NCBI GenBank assembly: GCA_033807695.1
Contig: CM066306.1
Span: forward strand, 1,364,001 to 1,428,000
DNA length: 64,000 nucleotides
Direction: 5' to 3'
Source of the DNA: Daedaleopsis sinensis
Taxonomy: Eukaryota > Basidiomycota > Agaricomycetes > Polyporales > Polyporaceae
Numbering within the stretch: position 1 is the first letter of the stretch; each line of letters begins with the position of its first letter. A program made the position numbers and the translations under genes. Below are positions 47,501 through 63,127 of this stretch, piece by piece. Below the pieces are notes generated by a model. That model saw only the letters and a list, made by a program, of their open reading frames with translations. It ran no database searches and was not told the origin of the DNA.

Positions 47501-47799
47501 CGCTCTACTGCCAGCCGGCTCATGATCTCCTCGTTGGTACCGGGGCGCAATCGCACGTCCGCACCGCCATGCCGCCCTCTGCCGCGCCGCCGAAGCTCGC
47601 AAGCCTGCCCCCGGGCCCTGTCGTTCTCATGAATGAACGGAAGTGCTTGCGGTTGTGCAGAGCAGAAACCTGGCTCATTGCTCGTCCGACTGCCGGGTCG
47701 CTCTCGTGCCACTGGAGAGGCTCAGCTTCGTAGCACCGTACTTGTCCTAGGGGGCGACACACCGAGCCTACGGCACGCACCATACGACTATAACTTGGG
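44525..47799. other. Long intergenic region with degenerate fragments
   Basis: About 3.3 kb holds no intact gene that I can support. (CGGAC)4 followed by a CG dinucleotide run lies at 44901-44953. The plus-strand stretch 45700-45900 translates to a hydrophobic segment (TLVVSVERALVCLYGRNT) weakly like basidiomycete integral membrane proteins. Around 46500-46620 an open segment reads VIFVPNRFYDTRLVQKHLGE. These could be leftovers of a broken gene. Around 46660-46740 there is short similarity to 50505-50590. Confidence 0.4.
44901..44953. repeat. Microsatellites (CGGAC)4 and CG dinucleotide run
   Basis: Four exact CGGAC units (44901-44920) are followed within 20 bases by an alternating CG tract (44938-44953), upstream of the bleomycin hydrolase gene. 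Confidence 0.85.
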
Positions 47800-49424
<1,625 letters not shown>

Positions 49425-51129
49425 ATAGCTCGCGCACACGCTCTGGAGGTAGTGTTGCGTCTAGAAGATTCTGTTAGTGTCTCCTAAGCAAAATCGGGTT
49501 GATTTGTTGTGCGGAGTCGGCAGAGGCACCTTCTGGCAATGCCGAGACTACTGGGTATTAGTATCTATGCCATCATTAAAACGATTGACCTGTGCTTGAA
49601 CATACTCACAGTTGGCAACAAGGATTATGAACGACACCAGGTCGCTGAGTCACATTTTCCGTCTTTTTCTACTTTAGCAGCGCGAAGCTAACAGCGTTAG
49701 GTTAGTCGATCGAGAATACAAGTAAATAAGCGTTCTTCATGGGGCTGAAAGAACACAACATCCGAGTCAGCAATAGATCTGTCGCTTGTGCACCGGCGCT
49801 GAGTCGGAGCACCCTGCTTCTGCTAGTACTCTGTATACGGCATTGCGCCAACATATCCAAGATGGGAGCAAATTGACCACTCGCGGTCACCGTAACTCAC
49901 TAGTGGAAATAATTAGGCAGCTGCCAGTGTGGTGTCCCGAGGGTACCCGGTTATATTGGTGGTCACGTCACCTTGTAGAATAGTTGTCTTCATCTGCTCC
50001 GAGTGCAACATCAAAGCAATCGTCTCAAGCTCTGAAATCTGAAGAGTGATGGAGGTGACAGTGTTCACTAGTGCGAGTCTGAGGCCGTCTTCGCTCGGAG
50101 GCCCGCCGGGGTTTGGCCCCGAAGTCCAACGTCACGTGCGCGTGGCGATGCTTCCAGCTTGGTTCAACTTCCAGGATCTTTTAGCCTTGTTCCGCGGTCA
50201 CGGTGGTTACTACAGTCTACGTGAACTCGTGGTGAACTCCTCTTTTTGTCTACGAGTACCCATACATTGGACTTTTTCAGAGCTGCTGCTTGGTAAGACA
50301 ATCTCCACACAGACTGGATCGCATGCTCGCATTCTCATCGTCATCACCACAGTGGCATGATTTTCCGAGTCAGGCCGACTCCGAGTCCGCAGCGATTCAA
50401 GTTGAGTAGTCACGCAGTGATAATCATACCACAGCAGGGAACATTTTTCATCCTCCACGACACGGCGTGCATGCTCAGTTGCGCAATGACACATGTAGTG
50501 TCGCTCAAAATAGACTTTCTCTCGGATGCTCCCAGGTTCCTGGGAATAGCACTTCCGATTTCTAAGGCTCGGTCTCCGGAAAGTGTTGATGTGGAAGCCC
50601 TCGGACTCTGTGCAAGACCATGCTCCTTCCGGAATTGAGGACGACCACCGACGAAGCTCATCTCGGGGCACGAGCGGGCTACCTCGTTTTGCTTCCGTTA
50701 TGCGTGCGCAACCCACAGGAAAAACACAGGAGTCGCGGTATAGGCCTCCACTGTGGTCGCTGACCCCATCCAGCCGTCAGATACTCCTCAGTCTATCAAA
50801 AAAAGGAGAGCACTTTCACGCAACAGATAGTCACACGCACAAAGGAGATGGGGCATAGAGGGAGTCCCCTGTACTGCTCACGCCTAACAGACCGTGGACT
50901 CGAGTATGAGGTCGCGCGCGAACCACTCAGTCCATATTTGGCAAGCTTTTTAGTCGGCACTCATCGAACGTCATCATCTCCCGAGGTCCGACATGCCAAG
51001 GGCCTGCGCTTACCATTTACTCAACTGACCCCACTGATGAGCCTCTTCGCACAGATGCTCTGATCTGGACCCACAACTCGCTAAAGACTATGGCATATTT
51101 CAAACGCAAGATGGCCCTATTAGCTAGAG
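49425..51129. other. Intergenic region between MnP2 and the MnP3 promoter
   Basis: No intact gene is seen. Around 50505-50590 the plus strand reads KIDFLSDAPRFLGIALPISK, which weakly matches a segment at 46660-46740 (RIDFLTPLMFLRAIPTSRAR). Both lie about 1.3 kb upstream of a peroxidase start. Confidence 0.45.
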
Positions 51130-51812
51130 GTTAAGTGGGGCGGGCGTTCAATAATCGATGACATCGGCAACAAGAAACAGATCCTCGGGCGGCGCGGCGC
51201 AGCATTCTACTCGAGTTCCCACAGACCCTGTTCCAGCAGCCAATCTTTTGGTGTCTGACCACCATTGTGGTATGTGCCCTGGGGCCTCTATCCTCGTTAC
51301 CCAAACCGACTGACTCCCTCTCTCTCCATGGCGGTGCTCCACTCTCGTTCCCGCATCTCTGTCCAAGTCGCAGGGACCGGAGCCAATAGCACGCCTGAGC
51401 GCGCTCTATGCGCCGAGTACCCCTCTCACCAGTCGTTTATCTACACCGTGCATTCTCATGCACGGCTGAAAGCGTGCAAACCGCGCCCTGGGACCTGTCT
51501 CATCCCACCATCCGCCGTGCCGTTTGACTCGCCCATCGGCTGTGTGCATTCATTGCCTGAGAGTGGTTTGCCGATGGTACGGAATGCACCTCGACGCCCT
51601 CCCCCTGGGCTGCCATTGTGAGATAGTAGAATGCATTGGCTCTCATTGGTCAGGGTAGCAGGATGGGGGTCCCCGTACGAGTAAGTTCAGAATATACCAC
51701 TACGCCTGCCCGGGTGCGCAGATGGTATAAAGGGGCTGATGTAGATCCCTCCCAATCCTCAGGACACTCGGGTCTCTCATATTCACCTAAACTCCTCTCT
51801 CATCCTTGGACA
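51130..51812 (+). promoter_or_regulatory. Promoter of MnP3
   Basis: TATAAA (51726-51731) lies 87 bases and an inverted CCAAT box (ATTGG, 51645-51649) about 166 bases before ATG 51813. About 51250-51812 aligns in inverted orientation with the MnP1 promoter (40901-41490), showing that the duplication included regulatory DNA. Confidence 0.75.
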
Positions 51813-53161
<1,349 letters not shown>

Positions 53162-53591
53162 AGAACCCGCGCTGTGCATCGTGCGCGCTTGGGCGAAGGA
53201 TCGAATCCTAGTCGTGGAAGCTCGCTAGAAGTGTCTACCGGTATCTATGTATCTATCGTGGCATCTTGAGGGACTCGGTGGAAGGCATCTGCCTTACCTA
53301 CCCTCTCCTCTCGGAATTTGTTGTAACCAAGGGCCTCTCAATACAGCTGTCGATTTCATCCATGCATCCTCTCGACGTGACCATTTCTCAGCTCTCCCAT
53401 CTCGAGTTGACGAGCTCAGCGGAGCCAACTCCGGGCCATCCGCGCGTGAAGAGATCGGTGTGAAGGAGAGATGATCATACTGATACAACAGGTAGATACA
53501 TGAGATATTGAGGATCGTATATTGTCCAGAGACAAGTCAGAAAGCATACTCAACGAGCGCAGTCATCACATAATACAGTAGCACAAACGAG
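53162..53591. other. Convergent spacer, nothing seen
   Basis: This lies between the 3' ends of MnP3 (+) and the RING-H2 gene (-). GGATCGAATCC at 53196-53206 resembles a tRNA B box, but no tRNA fold surrounds it. Confidence 0.6.
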
Positions 53592-56194
53592 TTATCTCCT
53601 CTGCCGCCGCTTGCTCTTCTTCCCCGTGGGCACCTCCACTGGCCGCTGGCAGATCGGGCACCGTCCAGACACGTCCGTCAGCCAGGGGTCCACGCAGGTT
53701 TGCTGTACGGGAGGATAGTCCCAGAACGGAGGCAGGAGTTAGAGACTAGAACTAGAAAGAGCGGCAAGCAAGCACTCACGTGGAAGGCGTGCCCACACGC
53801 CAACAGCCGCAGCGGCTGCGGTCCCTCGCCCGCATCATTCAAGTGCAGCGCGTCCCGCTCCTCCTCCGTGACCTCCTCGACCAGCACCTCCTGTGTGCGC
53901 TCCCCGTGTGCCGCGCTGTCGCGCGGCGATGACGATCCTCCCTCGCCCGCACCCGCGTCCAGATCCGTATCCGCCTTAGCATTGGCTCCTTCCTTCCCGC
54001 CGACATCGGCCGCCTTCGCCTTCTTCCCGCGGATCCGCTTCGGCTCCTCGAAGTCCATGAGGCAGATCGCGCAGACGGCGCGGTTCCCTTCGAGGCGCAC
54101 GAACGGGTGCTCGCCCCTCTCCCACATCTCGTCCCACGGCACGTCCTCGTCCTCGTCGCTCTCCGCGCCGCCCTCGACGTCCTTCTCCCTGCTCGGCTCC
54201 GGCTTGCTGTCAGAGCCGGCCTTTGACGAGGCCGCCGGGGACGGCCGCTTGCCCGTCTTCTTGCGCCGGAAGAATGCGAACCGCCGTTTGGGCGGGACAG
54301 ATGCGGACGGGGCGGGGTTCTTGGGCGGGTACGAGTGCGCGGCGGGGGGCACGGTGATGGGCCCGGACGGGTTCCCCGAGTCTTCCTCTCCGGGCGGCGG
54401 GGGGATGTAGAGCACGAGCGGGATCTGGTCGACGACGGACTTCGGGAGCTTCTCGATGTCGGGCTTGATGTAGTGCGGGTTCTGCAGCGGGTGGCGGCCG
54501 AGGCAGAGCAGCAGGATGTTGTACACGAGCTGTGGAAGAGACAACTATAAGCAAACACGGTGGACGGGAATGGTATGGTTATTTCGCGGACACTCACGAA
54601 GATCACCGGGCCAAGCACGAAGAGGAGGAGGCCGAGGAGGAAGATCTCGAGGATCAAGACGTACAACGTGCACAAGATGCCGAAAGTCAGCCACCACAGG
54701 TGAGGTGCAGCAAGCCGGCAACTGTTCACGGAGGAGTACTCGAGCACATGAGCAGTCAAAAACCACGCTAGCGTCAAGAATGACGAACAGAGGGAGACCC
54801 TAGATAAAAGCGATGCTTAGCTGGACCATTGAAATGCGATTTGGTACAAAATGAACCAACCTGCTATGCAGGCGGGTCTGCGGAGGCAGCTGATTGTTGT
54901 CATTACCTCCGTTTGTCCCATTCGCGGTTTCATAGCGTCCTGCTTGCGGACGAGGAGCCGTCCTAGCGCCATACTGAGGATAGATATTAGGTTGCAACCG
55001 TTCAGCATCGCCATTCTCGCGACGTCTCTGCTGCTCTCGCCTACAAGGGCATGTAAGGTGTGTGGTTACAGATGGGGTACGGCCCGACTCACATCGCAAT
55101 GCCCGCACGCTCCCTCTTCCAATTCCAAACCGACAGTAACGCACTCATCGCTACTTTGATGAGCCAAATGGCATTCCAAGTGCCAAGCGGCCGGTCGCAT
55201 GCATCCCATTCATTCAGACCTGGAACTGTTGGGCTTTCGCGATGGCTTGAATATGCAAGTAGGGTGACGACGACGACGAACTAGGGATGTTAAGGAAATC
55301 AGTCGAACTGCAGGTTGCCCTGAAGAGCTGTAGTCCGGCGATACATTCCTAATTTGCACGCTTGACGCATCGTGATGATCTATCTCACAAACACAAGCAA
55401 TGATACGCATTTCGAAGAATCACGTATAGCTGGAGTGTCGATGCCGTGACGTCATCGACATTGATTCCACTTTCACATTATGCATTGGACGACGAAACAG
55501 CAGACACACTCTACTGATTTCGTGGACACCTTCAGAAATGCGGCACTTACCGGAGATCTAGGTGAGGACGATGGTCCATTAACCCCCACGATGCGCCAAG
55601 AATGCAATGAATGCCCCACAAGCTCCGACTGCAGCGACAGCGAGAGGAACGTACCTGAGCGAGCCAAAAGATCAAGCTGAACACCAGCGACAGGGCAGCA
55701 CGACGCGCCCTTGCATCCCTGCCCGTATAGCCCAGAATTTCCATCACTTTCCCTATAAGCCCGCCTGGCACGGGGGTCTCCTGCGGGGCTGGGCCTGGGG
55801 GATTCGTAGGCTGCAGGCCCGCGCGGACATCTGCACGTATGTCCCGACGCGCGTCTCGTGGCTCTTCATATCGCACTGGGACATCCCAGCGAGGATGAGG
55901 CGAGTCCGGGCGCGCTACCCTCGGCACTTCCAGGTATGGCGCGGTAAGGGTGATAGGCGGCAAAGTGGGTGCGTTCCGTGAAGTCGCATGCGCATATGGT
56001 GGTCGGCTTGGGGTCGCAGGTAGACCGGGGAAACCCAGGCCCTCCTCAGGAAGCTGGAGTACAGGCAGCTCTGGAACGGAGTTCGTCGACCGGTGTGGGA
56101 CATACCGGCTCGGTGGTTCTAGTATCAGTGATGGCTGCCCGCCCGCTGCGAGCGCGGAGCGCGCTCTCCGGTGGTGGTTGCGCGATGGATGCAT
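53592..56194 (-). CDS. Membrane-bound RING-H2 finger protein (probable E3 ubiquitin ligase)
   Basis: From ATG 56194 the N-terminal exon is Pro-rich with a short hydrophobic end (ALSLVFSLIFWLAQ). Further exons encode several hydrophobic segments (LTLAWFLTAHVLEYSS, LWWLTFGILCTLYVLILEIF, LLGLLLFVLGPVIF), so the protein spans membranes. The cytosolic part contains LVLYIPPPPGEED, a basic stretch (RRKKTGKR) and a RING-H2 domain: CAICLMDF, then after about 75 inserted residues LLACGHAFH, spliced to TCVDPWLTDVSGRCPICQRPV. Zn ligands are complete in C-C-C-H-H-C-C-C order. The inserted acidic/Ser-rich loop between the second and third ligand is unusual in length. It ends KKSKRRQRR with a stop at 53592-53594. 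Such proteins pass ubiquitin to membrane substrates; the target is unknown. Middle exon borders are approximate. Confidence 0.85.
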
Positions 56195-57646
56195 GTGTCG
56201 ACGTTGCCGCAGTGAGTTGTGGGGAAACGACTGTTCGCAAGCTGCAGCCCAGGGACGAGTAGGTTCAGTCTTGTTGATCGAATTGTATCCCCAGCTTCAA
56301 GTTGTCCCCAGCAGTGACAGAATACTAATACAGCGTGAGGGAGGTTCGATCAGATAAGACGACCGCGTGTGGGGAACGTGACAGACGGTGCGCCCACTGT
56401 CGAGCTAGTCGGAGGAGATGTCGAGGAGAGACTGCGGCGGGGGCCCAGAGGACGGGAAGGCGCATACAGTCCGAGCTGGGCCGCCTTATGTATGCTGCAG
56501 GCTCCAGTCAGGACCAACAGACGCCCTTGCCGGAATGGTCTGACGCGTAAGTATCGCGGCGTTGGTGGCTTGGCGCCCAGTCTGATGGCTGTGCCGCCGG
56601 CCGTACCGTAAACCTCCCTTTTAAAGTAGGTGCCAACCGTCACTGGCATCTGCAGGTACTCCTATTATTCTTCCAGTTTACATCCACAAAAGAATTCGAA
56701 GCCTCTCTCGTTGCCAGCCTCCTTGTTTATATTGAAAGAAGCACTGTCACGCCATGGCGCGCTCCAGGAAGTACAATTGCGGTCCTGCGAACCTCTTTGG
56801 GCGAACAAGGGCCTTATGCACTCAAAGCAAGCCCTGAATATACATCTGAATCTTCTCAAAATCCGGTCGACCGCCGCAGTGCAGACGTCGGACTCTGGTA
56901 AGCCCAATTTCAAACGCCTCCACTGACAACCACCATGCATTAATAATTATCAAGGATCACGACGGCAATACTACTGGTCGCGACGTCAAGCCAGATATCT
57001 TGCAACAGCCTCTCAGACCGCCAGTGCTTTGGCCATGTTTCCCACTAGTACTGGTACCGGATAGGCGTCACGTCTCATGGAACTTATGGCCCACACTCAT
57101 ACTAGGGCTACACCGCCGATCGCAGCAGAGGTCAGAGACGGGCCCGGAGGCGAGCTGTGTTCCTTCGGTGCAATTACTAGTAAGACAACATCGCGGACAA
57201 TTGGTAGTCATCTAACGGCCAGTGCACGCTTATGTGCATGATGATTACCGACTTGCTAGGACACAGCACAATCTACATTGTCTTGCAATTATGCTTGTCC
57301 AGATGAAGAATGGACGGATAATGGATGAGAGATCTAGACTTCTGCTCCACGGATCTACACGGTATGAGGAGTTCATAGACGGAGACCCGAAGGACATACT
57401 TATCCGGATCTGGCTAAGCACTAATGCTACACGCGCACTTTAAGTGAGAAATCCATCCAGATCATGATATACAACGCTCGGCGTCGTAGTCGTATATACT
57501 ACACACAGCGCCCCGTCACGAACCTGCCACTTCCTCAGGTTCTCGGGCGACGATACAACTGGGATACGACAGTAGCCAGCTACCGGGCATCAATGCCCGC
57601 TGGACACGAAAGCACGAAAGGACACCGAGCTCTCCGCTCTTCTAGC
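56195..57646. other. Intergenic region, no supported gene
   Basis: This lies upstream of the RING-H2 gene and downstream of the GTPase gene, both on the minus strand. Open frames up to about 99 codons carry no motifs. A 5' untranslated exon of the RING-H2 gene could lie at its left end. Confidence 0.5.
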
Positions 57647-60523
57647 TCACAGTAATCGTGTGATCACGCCCAACCCCTACGAGCCACTGTGAGCAAGCCA
57701 CGTTCGCCGACAGATAAGAAGGATCGGAAACAGCAGACGCACCTTGGTCTTCCCCTCTCTGAACAGCAGCTTCATGCCCTCCTTGATGAACTCGGGTTGC
57801 GAGATGAACTCGAACGTGACCGTCGCCCGGTCCCCAGTACGCAAGATGCCTTGTGGGTGGTCCATCGACACTATTCGCACCGTCTGGCGCACCGCCTGTA
57901 TACGTATGTGTACGCGCACGCGCGCGGGGCGGCGGCACAATTAATCAGCTCGCTGCGCCCGGGTCTTCCGAGACAAATACGCCGCTTACCCCGCAGTGCA
58001 GCATCGCCTGGTAGTTGCGCTGCAGCGTGGTGTTGTGGCTACATAGAATCACGGCAGCAGTCAGCAGTCAGCAGAGCCGCGCCGAGGGGCGTACGTACTA
58101 CAGGATCAGCACCTGGCCCTCGAACTGCCGGATTGCTAATAGGGACGCGCGCGGAACGGCGGGTGAGCACAGCGATATCCGACGCGGCAGCCTGAGGGCT
58201 GCGAGCGGATGGAGTCACCTTTGGGGGGCGCCTCGGTCTTGTGCACAAGGACCATGCCTTTCCTGACGTCCGTGCGCCTCACACGCTTGAGGGCGAAAGA
58301 CACGCACTGCCCCGCCTCAGCACTAGGCACTCGCGCCCTGGGGTAGCGATATATGCCATCAGCATACGGTCGGAGGACATCGCCACAGGAACGTCCCGCG
58401 TTCAATGGACGTACCTCTTGCGCTCGATCGACTTGATAACTGTGCCGTGGAAGTTGCCGTTGGAATCTGGGCCGAAGAGCACGGCGTCTCCCGTCTTCAC
58501 GCTCCCCGAGTTCAGGATGCCGTCCACGACGGTACCGACATAGGGCACGGAGTAGACCTCGGTGATGGAATACTGTGTGCGCATTGAGTACAACTCGTCA
58601 ACGGGTGGTCTGGCGGGACCGCACCTCTAATGGTTGGTCGGTCAAGAATTTCTCGCTATCGCTCTCGCTAGCCGGGAGCAAGTTGAGGAAAGTGCGCAGC
58701 TAGTGAGCATATTGGCTCGCGTCAGTGATGGAGCACAGGCACGCCCTGAATGTCAAACGCACATAGTCTAGGCCCTCCCCAGTAACGTTCGATAATTGGA
58801 ACACTGGAGCTAGCCTGTGCCCAAGTAAACGAGCGATTCGCTGGAATGTATGTAGACACAACGTACCGCTCCTTGCCGAACGCTTGCGACACAGCAACGG
58901 CGCACTCCATAGACTTGACGAATACCGGGGTTTTCCTGAAGAGCGATCAGCTCGCTGATTTCGTAAAGATGGAATTCTGTGGACGTACCTGCATCCAGGG
59001 CTGCGAAGGATCTTGGAAACTTGCTCAACAGTTTTGGCAAGGATGTTTGGCGGCGTCATATCAATCTACAGTGGTACATTTATCAGAGGGGTTCGACCAA
59101 GCCGGATGGAAGACGAACCAACCTTGGTTATGCATACTACAACCGGCACGCTCAGAGCCAGTGCTATCGCTAGGTGCTCTTTGGACATCCCAATCAATCC
59201 CGCGTTACCTCCGACAATGAGGATCACGCAAGACGGTGATCCTGAGGTAAGACCGTACAGTGTGGTCTTTAGATATCGCTCGTGACCAGCGAGATCTATC
59301 GGCAAGTATGCATGTCAGGTTAAAGTACGAGGACACCAAACCTGCCGTGCCACTGACCGCTGAAGGAGATGATCTTCGAGGCCTGTATGGAGATCTCCTC
59401 CCAGCCCATCTTCTCACGGCGGATGACCTCGGGGTCATTTGAGTGAGCAGTCGGTGGAAGTATGGCCTTCCCAGTGGGCCCGAAGCCTAGAATCTGAGGC
59501 AAAACCGCCGACAAACGTGAAGATAGTACAGTGAATGGTAGGCTCGGTGGTACGCACCTCCATACCCACGCTAGAGGTCCTTCCGCTCTCAATCTCGTGT
59601 TTATGCCTGAATAAGCTCACTCGCGCGCGTCCCCTCCCGTCGTCTAACTGGCCTGAGGCGAGCGAGGCGGACATTGCTCAGACCAAGTATTGTTGGGAAC
59701 GTTCGGGACTTACCTCTCGTGAGAACACCTAATGTGGTGGACTTTCCGCTGTCTACGTTTCCGACCACTGCGCAACGGACCTCTGGGGTTGTGGCCACGT
59801 CCGGAGGAGGTAATCGCAGTAACAGTGCCACTCTGGGATGGTCCGTTCTGCTGTCGAACAATATTGAGGTCTTCAAAGAATGATATATGGTTGAGCGTCT
59901 CGGACAGGTGGAAGCGAATGGTGAACAGAAATCCCAACGCACCTTGCCACCGACCTCATCTACGACCGCTGTCGTCTCTTGAATGATAATGTCAAGCTCC
60001 TCAGCAGTTCGCGGAGTGCCTCGCCATATATCATCATCGGTGGCAGGTTGGCCGGCATAGACCTTCGTGCTGGGAGGGTGGCTCCCTATTCGGAACACGT
60101 ACTCGCCAAAGTTGCGGGTGAGCAGTGAAGCGATCAGGTTGCGAGCTGTCTCGAGGTTGGCAGGTATTCGAGACACCAGTAATGACTGCGCGTCCGGCGC
60201 GGCGGGTTCGTGTCAACAGAGACTTACGCACACTGTTGAACAGGGGTAGGACAAAAGCTCACCTGGAGTCGCTCATCGATATCTGACATCACTGCATCCC
60301 CGCTGCCTGCTGTCGTTGGCGAAGCTTGTAATGACTCCTTGGCCGCCGCCTTGGAGGCGTCAGGAGCCTCGGTGCTCTCTTTGCGCGCATGCGTCTTGCC
60401 GGGTGTCTTCTTTGTGTCTTTCTCGAGCTTTACCCGCTCAGCGAGGGCGTGCGCGCGCTGCTTCGCGACCTCGCGGTGGGATATCTCGTCTATCTCCGTT
60501 TGGAACGTCCGTAGACTGGTCAT
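57647..60523 (-). CDS. GTPBP1/GTPBP2-type translational GTPase (EF-Tu-like)
   Basis: This is a GTPase related to EF-1alpha and HBS1; GTPBP1/2 proteins act in ribosome rescue and mRNA decay in animals. From ATG 60523 a charged N-terminus ([20 protein letters not shown]) precedes a family-specific part ([40 protein letters not shown]). The G domain shows G1 in [13 protein letters not shown], the effector region [20 protein letters not shown] across an intron, G3 as [18 protein letters not shown], and G4 in [12 protein letters not shown]. Beta-barrel domains follow ([39 protein letters not shown], then [20 protein letters not shown]). The last intron joins GKTK to GLGVITRLL, the expected C-terminus, with a stop at 57647-57649. 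At least ten exons. All G motifs are intact. Confidence 0.9.
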
Positions 60524-61062
60524 GGTGTGCGATGGGGGAGTTTGCGCTCCAGGGTGCCGCCAGATGGATTATATGCCAATGCAGCGCGAGTCAAGTCCAG
60601 TCAGAGCTGCTAGTACTCGCTATTGGGGTGATGTCACTGAATGGAATTGCATGACTCGTCACGCCTAGCCTCGTATATCCGGATCTTGCACACTGCCCGT
60701 TGCTACAGCACCGTCGACAAAGTCTATGCATTGGATCGCGTACAGGGCCGCCCTAGAACACTGCAAGTCGTAGATCAGAAAGCTGAAGGAGGAGAGAAAA
60801 CTTAAGAAGGCGGAGAAGGAGGGTCACGCAGGCAGACGCGCGCACGTGATGTCATTTTTGGGAAACGCCCATTTGCAACACCACGCGAGCTCGTCGTGGT
60901 TTGCATGTTTCGCATCTCACCCCCATCTCGCACATTCCCCTCCGGCATCCGACGCGTCGTTTGTCGCACCCAGTCGTCGTCTCTACCAGTCTATGACCTG
61001 GGGTAACTTGGCGACGCGAAAGACACTTACAACTATCCCCGACGCGACATCGGACACCCGCC
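60524..61062. other. Divergent promoter region
   Basis: This is shared between the GTPase gene (-) and the coiled-coil gene (+). No additional gene is supported. Confidence 0.6.
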
Positions 61063-63127
61063 ATGTCGTTCTCTTTCGTACCAGGCTCGTCTCGTCATTC
61101 GGGTCCACGCCAGCTGCATGGAAGCAAGCCCGGCCTTCTCGATCCAACTCAACCCGCGCGACTTCTCCGCACTCCCAATTCAACACTCTCATTCGCGGCA
61201 TTCGATCCCCTCGCAGCCTTCGCCAACCCCGCGCCACATCGTAAACGCAGCCATGACACCGACCCCGCACGTCCGAAGCGAATCGTAATCGAGACTACCC
61301 CAGGGAGTCGCATTCCCGCGAAATGGAGATTCGTCCCTCGCGCCCGTCGCGCGACTGGCGTAGAGGACGAGGGTGTATGGCCCCGGCTAGTGCATATATG
61401 CGGGTACGAATTCGTGTTATTCGCTGCCCTGTCACTCAAGGATCTCCATGCCAATGCTGATACGCAACTACAGCGAGCCTTTCATTCTCTCCGAAGACCA
61501 GTGGGACATCTACAAACTGGACCCCACATACGACTGCTTTGTTCCCGCACAACCCAACCATCCGATCATTACCCGCAAAGACCCTCCACCACCAGAACAA
61601 CTGTACTCACGGGCGAGTAGCGCGTCCGATCACGGCAAGAAGCGTCGCCTCTCCACCCCTCCTGCTGAAAGCGACGAGCACTCCCCGAATCTCAACAAGA
61701 AGTTTCGCACCGCTGTCTCTCTGATTACTGACGAAGAAATCTCGGATATTGAAGACATCACGGAGTCAGACGAAGAAGATGAGGTGGAGGATATCGTCGT
61801 CGAGAATGAGACTCCGCGCAAATATTCTCAGAGGTCCGAACGTGCACAGGAACGTCGCAAGGCTCGAGAAGAGAGTACGCGAGAACGACGCGAGAAGATA
61901 AAGGTCAAGACTGCATCTTCCTTCGAGTCTGCTCGCACAAGGACTCCCGAGATCGTCGACCTCACGATGGAGGACAGTACTCCTTCGGAGGCGTCGTCAT
62001 CTAACGGTGCGTCTTCGCAGGGTCCTACCAAGAGGAAAGGTGAGTAGACCCAAATCGGGTGGTAAATCTATTCTGACAGGCTGTGTAGTATTCACCGGAG
62101 GGGAATCACCGGATGAGACTTCTCCGCGCAGTGGACCCTTCCAACCAAACAAGCGGGCCAGAACGCAATCTCCAGGGTCGAACAGGGTAGCTTTGAACAA
62201 GAAGCGAGCAGAACGCGAGCGACGACGCCTAGCACAGTATCGAGAGCGCATGAGTGATTTACGACAGCACCGCGAGCAACGTCTCTGGGAGAACCTTTTT
62301 GGCGAAACCCCTCTACCAACCCCACCCCCATCGCAGCATAATGGTGAGTGTTCACCAACTATGCTAAGCTCCTGCGATGAACGACACCCTCAGAAGCGAA
62401 TGGACCTAACCCACCTGAAGCAAGCGGAACAGAGCCGATCAACGAACACGAGACCGCAATTGAACAGTCCAGACGGAAACTCGCCGAGCTCGAGAGGGAC
62501 AGGCCCCTATGGGAACAAGAGGCGAAGAAACGAGCGACGCAAGAGCAGCTGGAAGAAGAGGCTCGAAGGCTACGCAAGGAAGAGGCGCGTCTCCGAGCCG
62601 CAGAAGCCGCCGCTCAAGAAGAGCAACAGCGCCGGCGCGCGGAAGCCGCCGCCGCCGAGGCCGAGCGTAAAGCACAGGCAGAGAAAGCGCGCCTCCAGCG
62701 CGAACGCGAGCAGCGACGACGCAAGGAGCGAGAGCGGTGGTCGTACGGCCCCTGGACGCATACTCGTGCGATCGAGCGGTACAAGACTCTTGCGGACGAA
62801 TTCGACACGGCCAAGTTCACTCCACAGAACCCGGTCGACTTCGAGAGCGTGCCGTGGCCCGTGCTCGAGTCGCCTGTCACTCTGCGGGTGGAAGATATCG
62901 ACTGGTCAGCCGTCGAGGCGTTCTTCGAGGCAGCGAAGAAGTATATGCGTACCCAGGACTACAAGGCGTTCGTCGAGAAAAGCCACAAGCGATTCCATCC
63001 CGACCGATGGCGCGCGCGTGGTATATTGAAGAGCGCGGAGGACGACGATTTGCGCGGATGCCTGGAAGTCGCGGCGAACACTGTCGCTCAGGCTCTGACG
63101 CCGATCTGGAGGTCGATGAGAGGATAG
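61063..63127 (+). CDS. Charged coiled-coil protein with C-terminal HPD-containing region, function unknown
   Basis: From ATG 61063 (MSFSFVPGSSRHSGPRQLHG) the N-terminal exon is followed by RNYSEPFILSEDQWDIYKL and acidic/basic low complexity (SDIEDITESDEEDEVEDI). An intron at about 62040-62090 joins TKRK to FTGGESPDETSPRSG. Another near 62343-62390 leads into a long Glu/Arg/Ala coiled coil (EEEARRLRKEEARLRAAEAA). The C-terminal globular part has WSYGPWTHTRAIERYKTLAD, VPWPVLESP, a helical stretch (WSAVEAFFEAAKKYM) and SHKRFHPDRWRARG, ending TPIWRSMRG. The HPD tripeptide recalls a J-domain, but the surrounding helices are not a clear DnaJ match. The first splice (near 61390-61441) is uncertain. 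I believe related proteins exist in Agaricomycetes, but I know no function. Confidence 0.72.

Noticed and set aside
53196..53206. tRNA gene suggested by a B-box-like GGATCGAATCC
   Set aside because: No A box, acceptor stem or complementary T stem is found around it. It lies just after the MnP3 stop codon.
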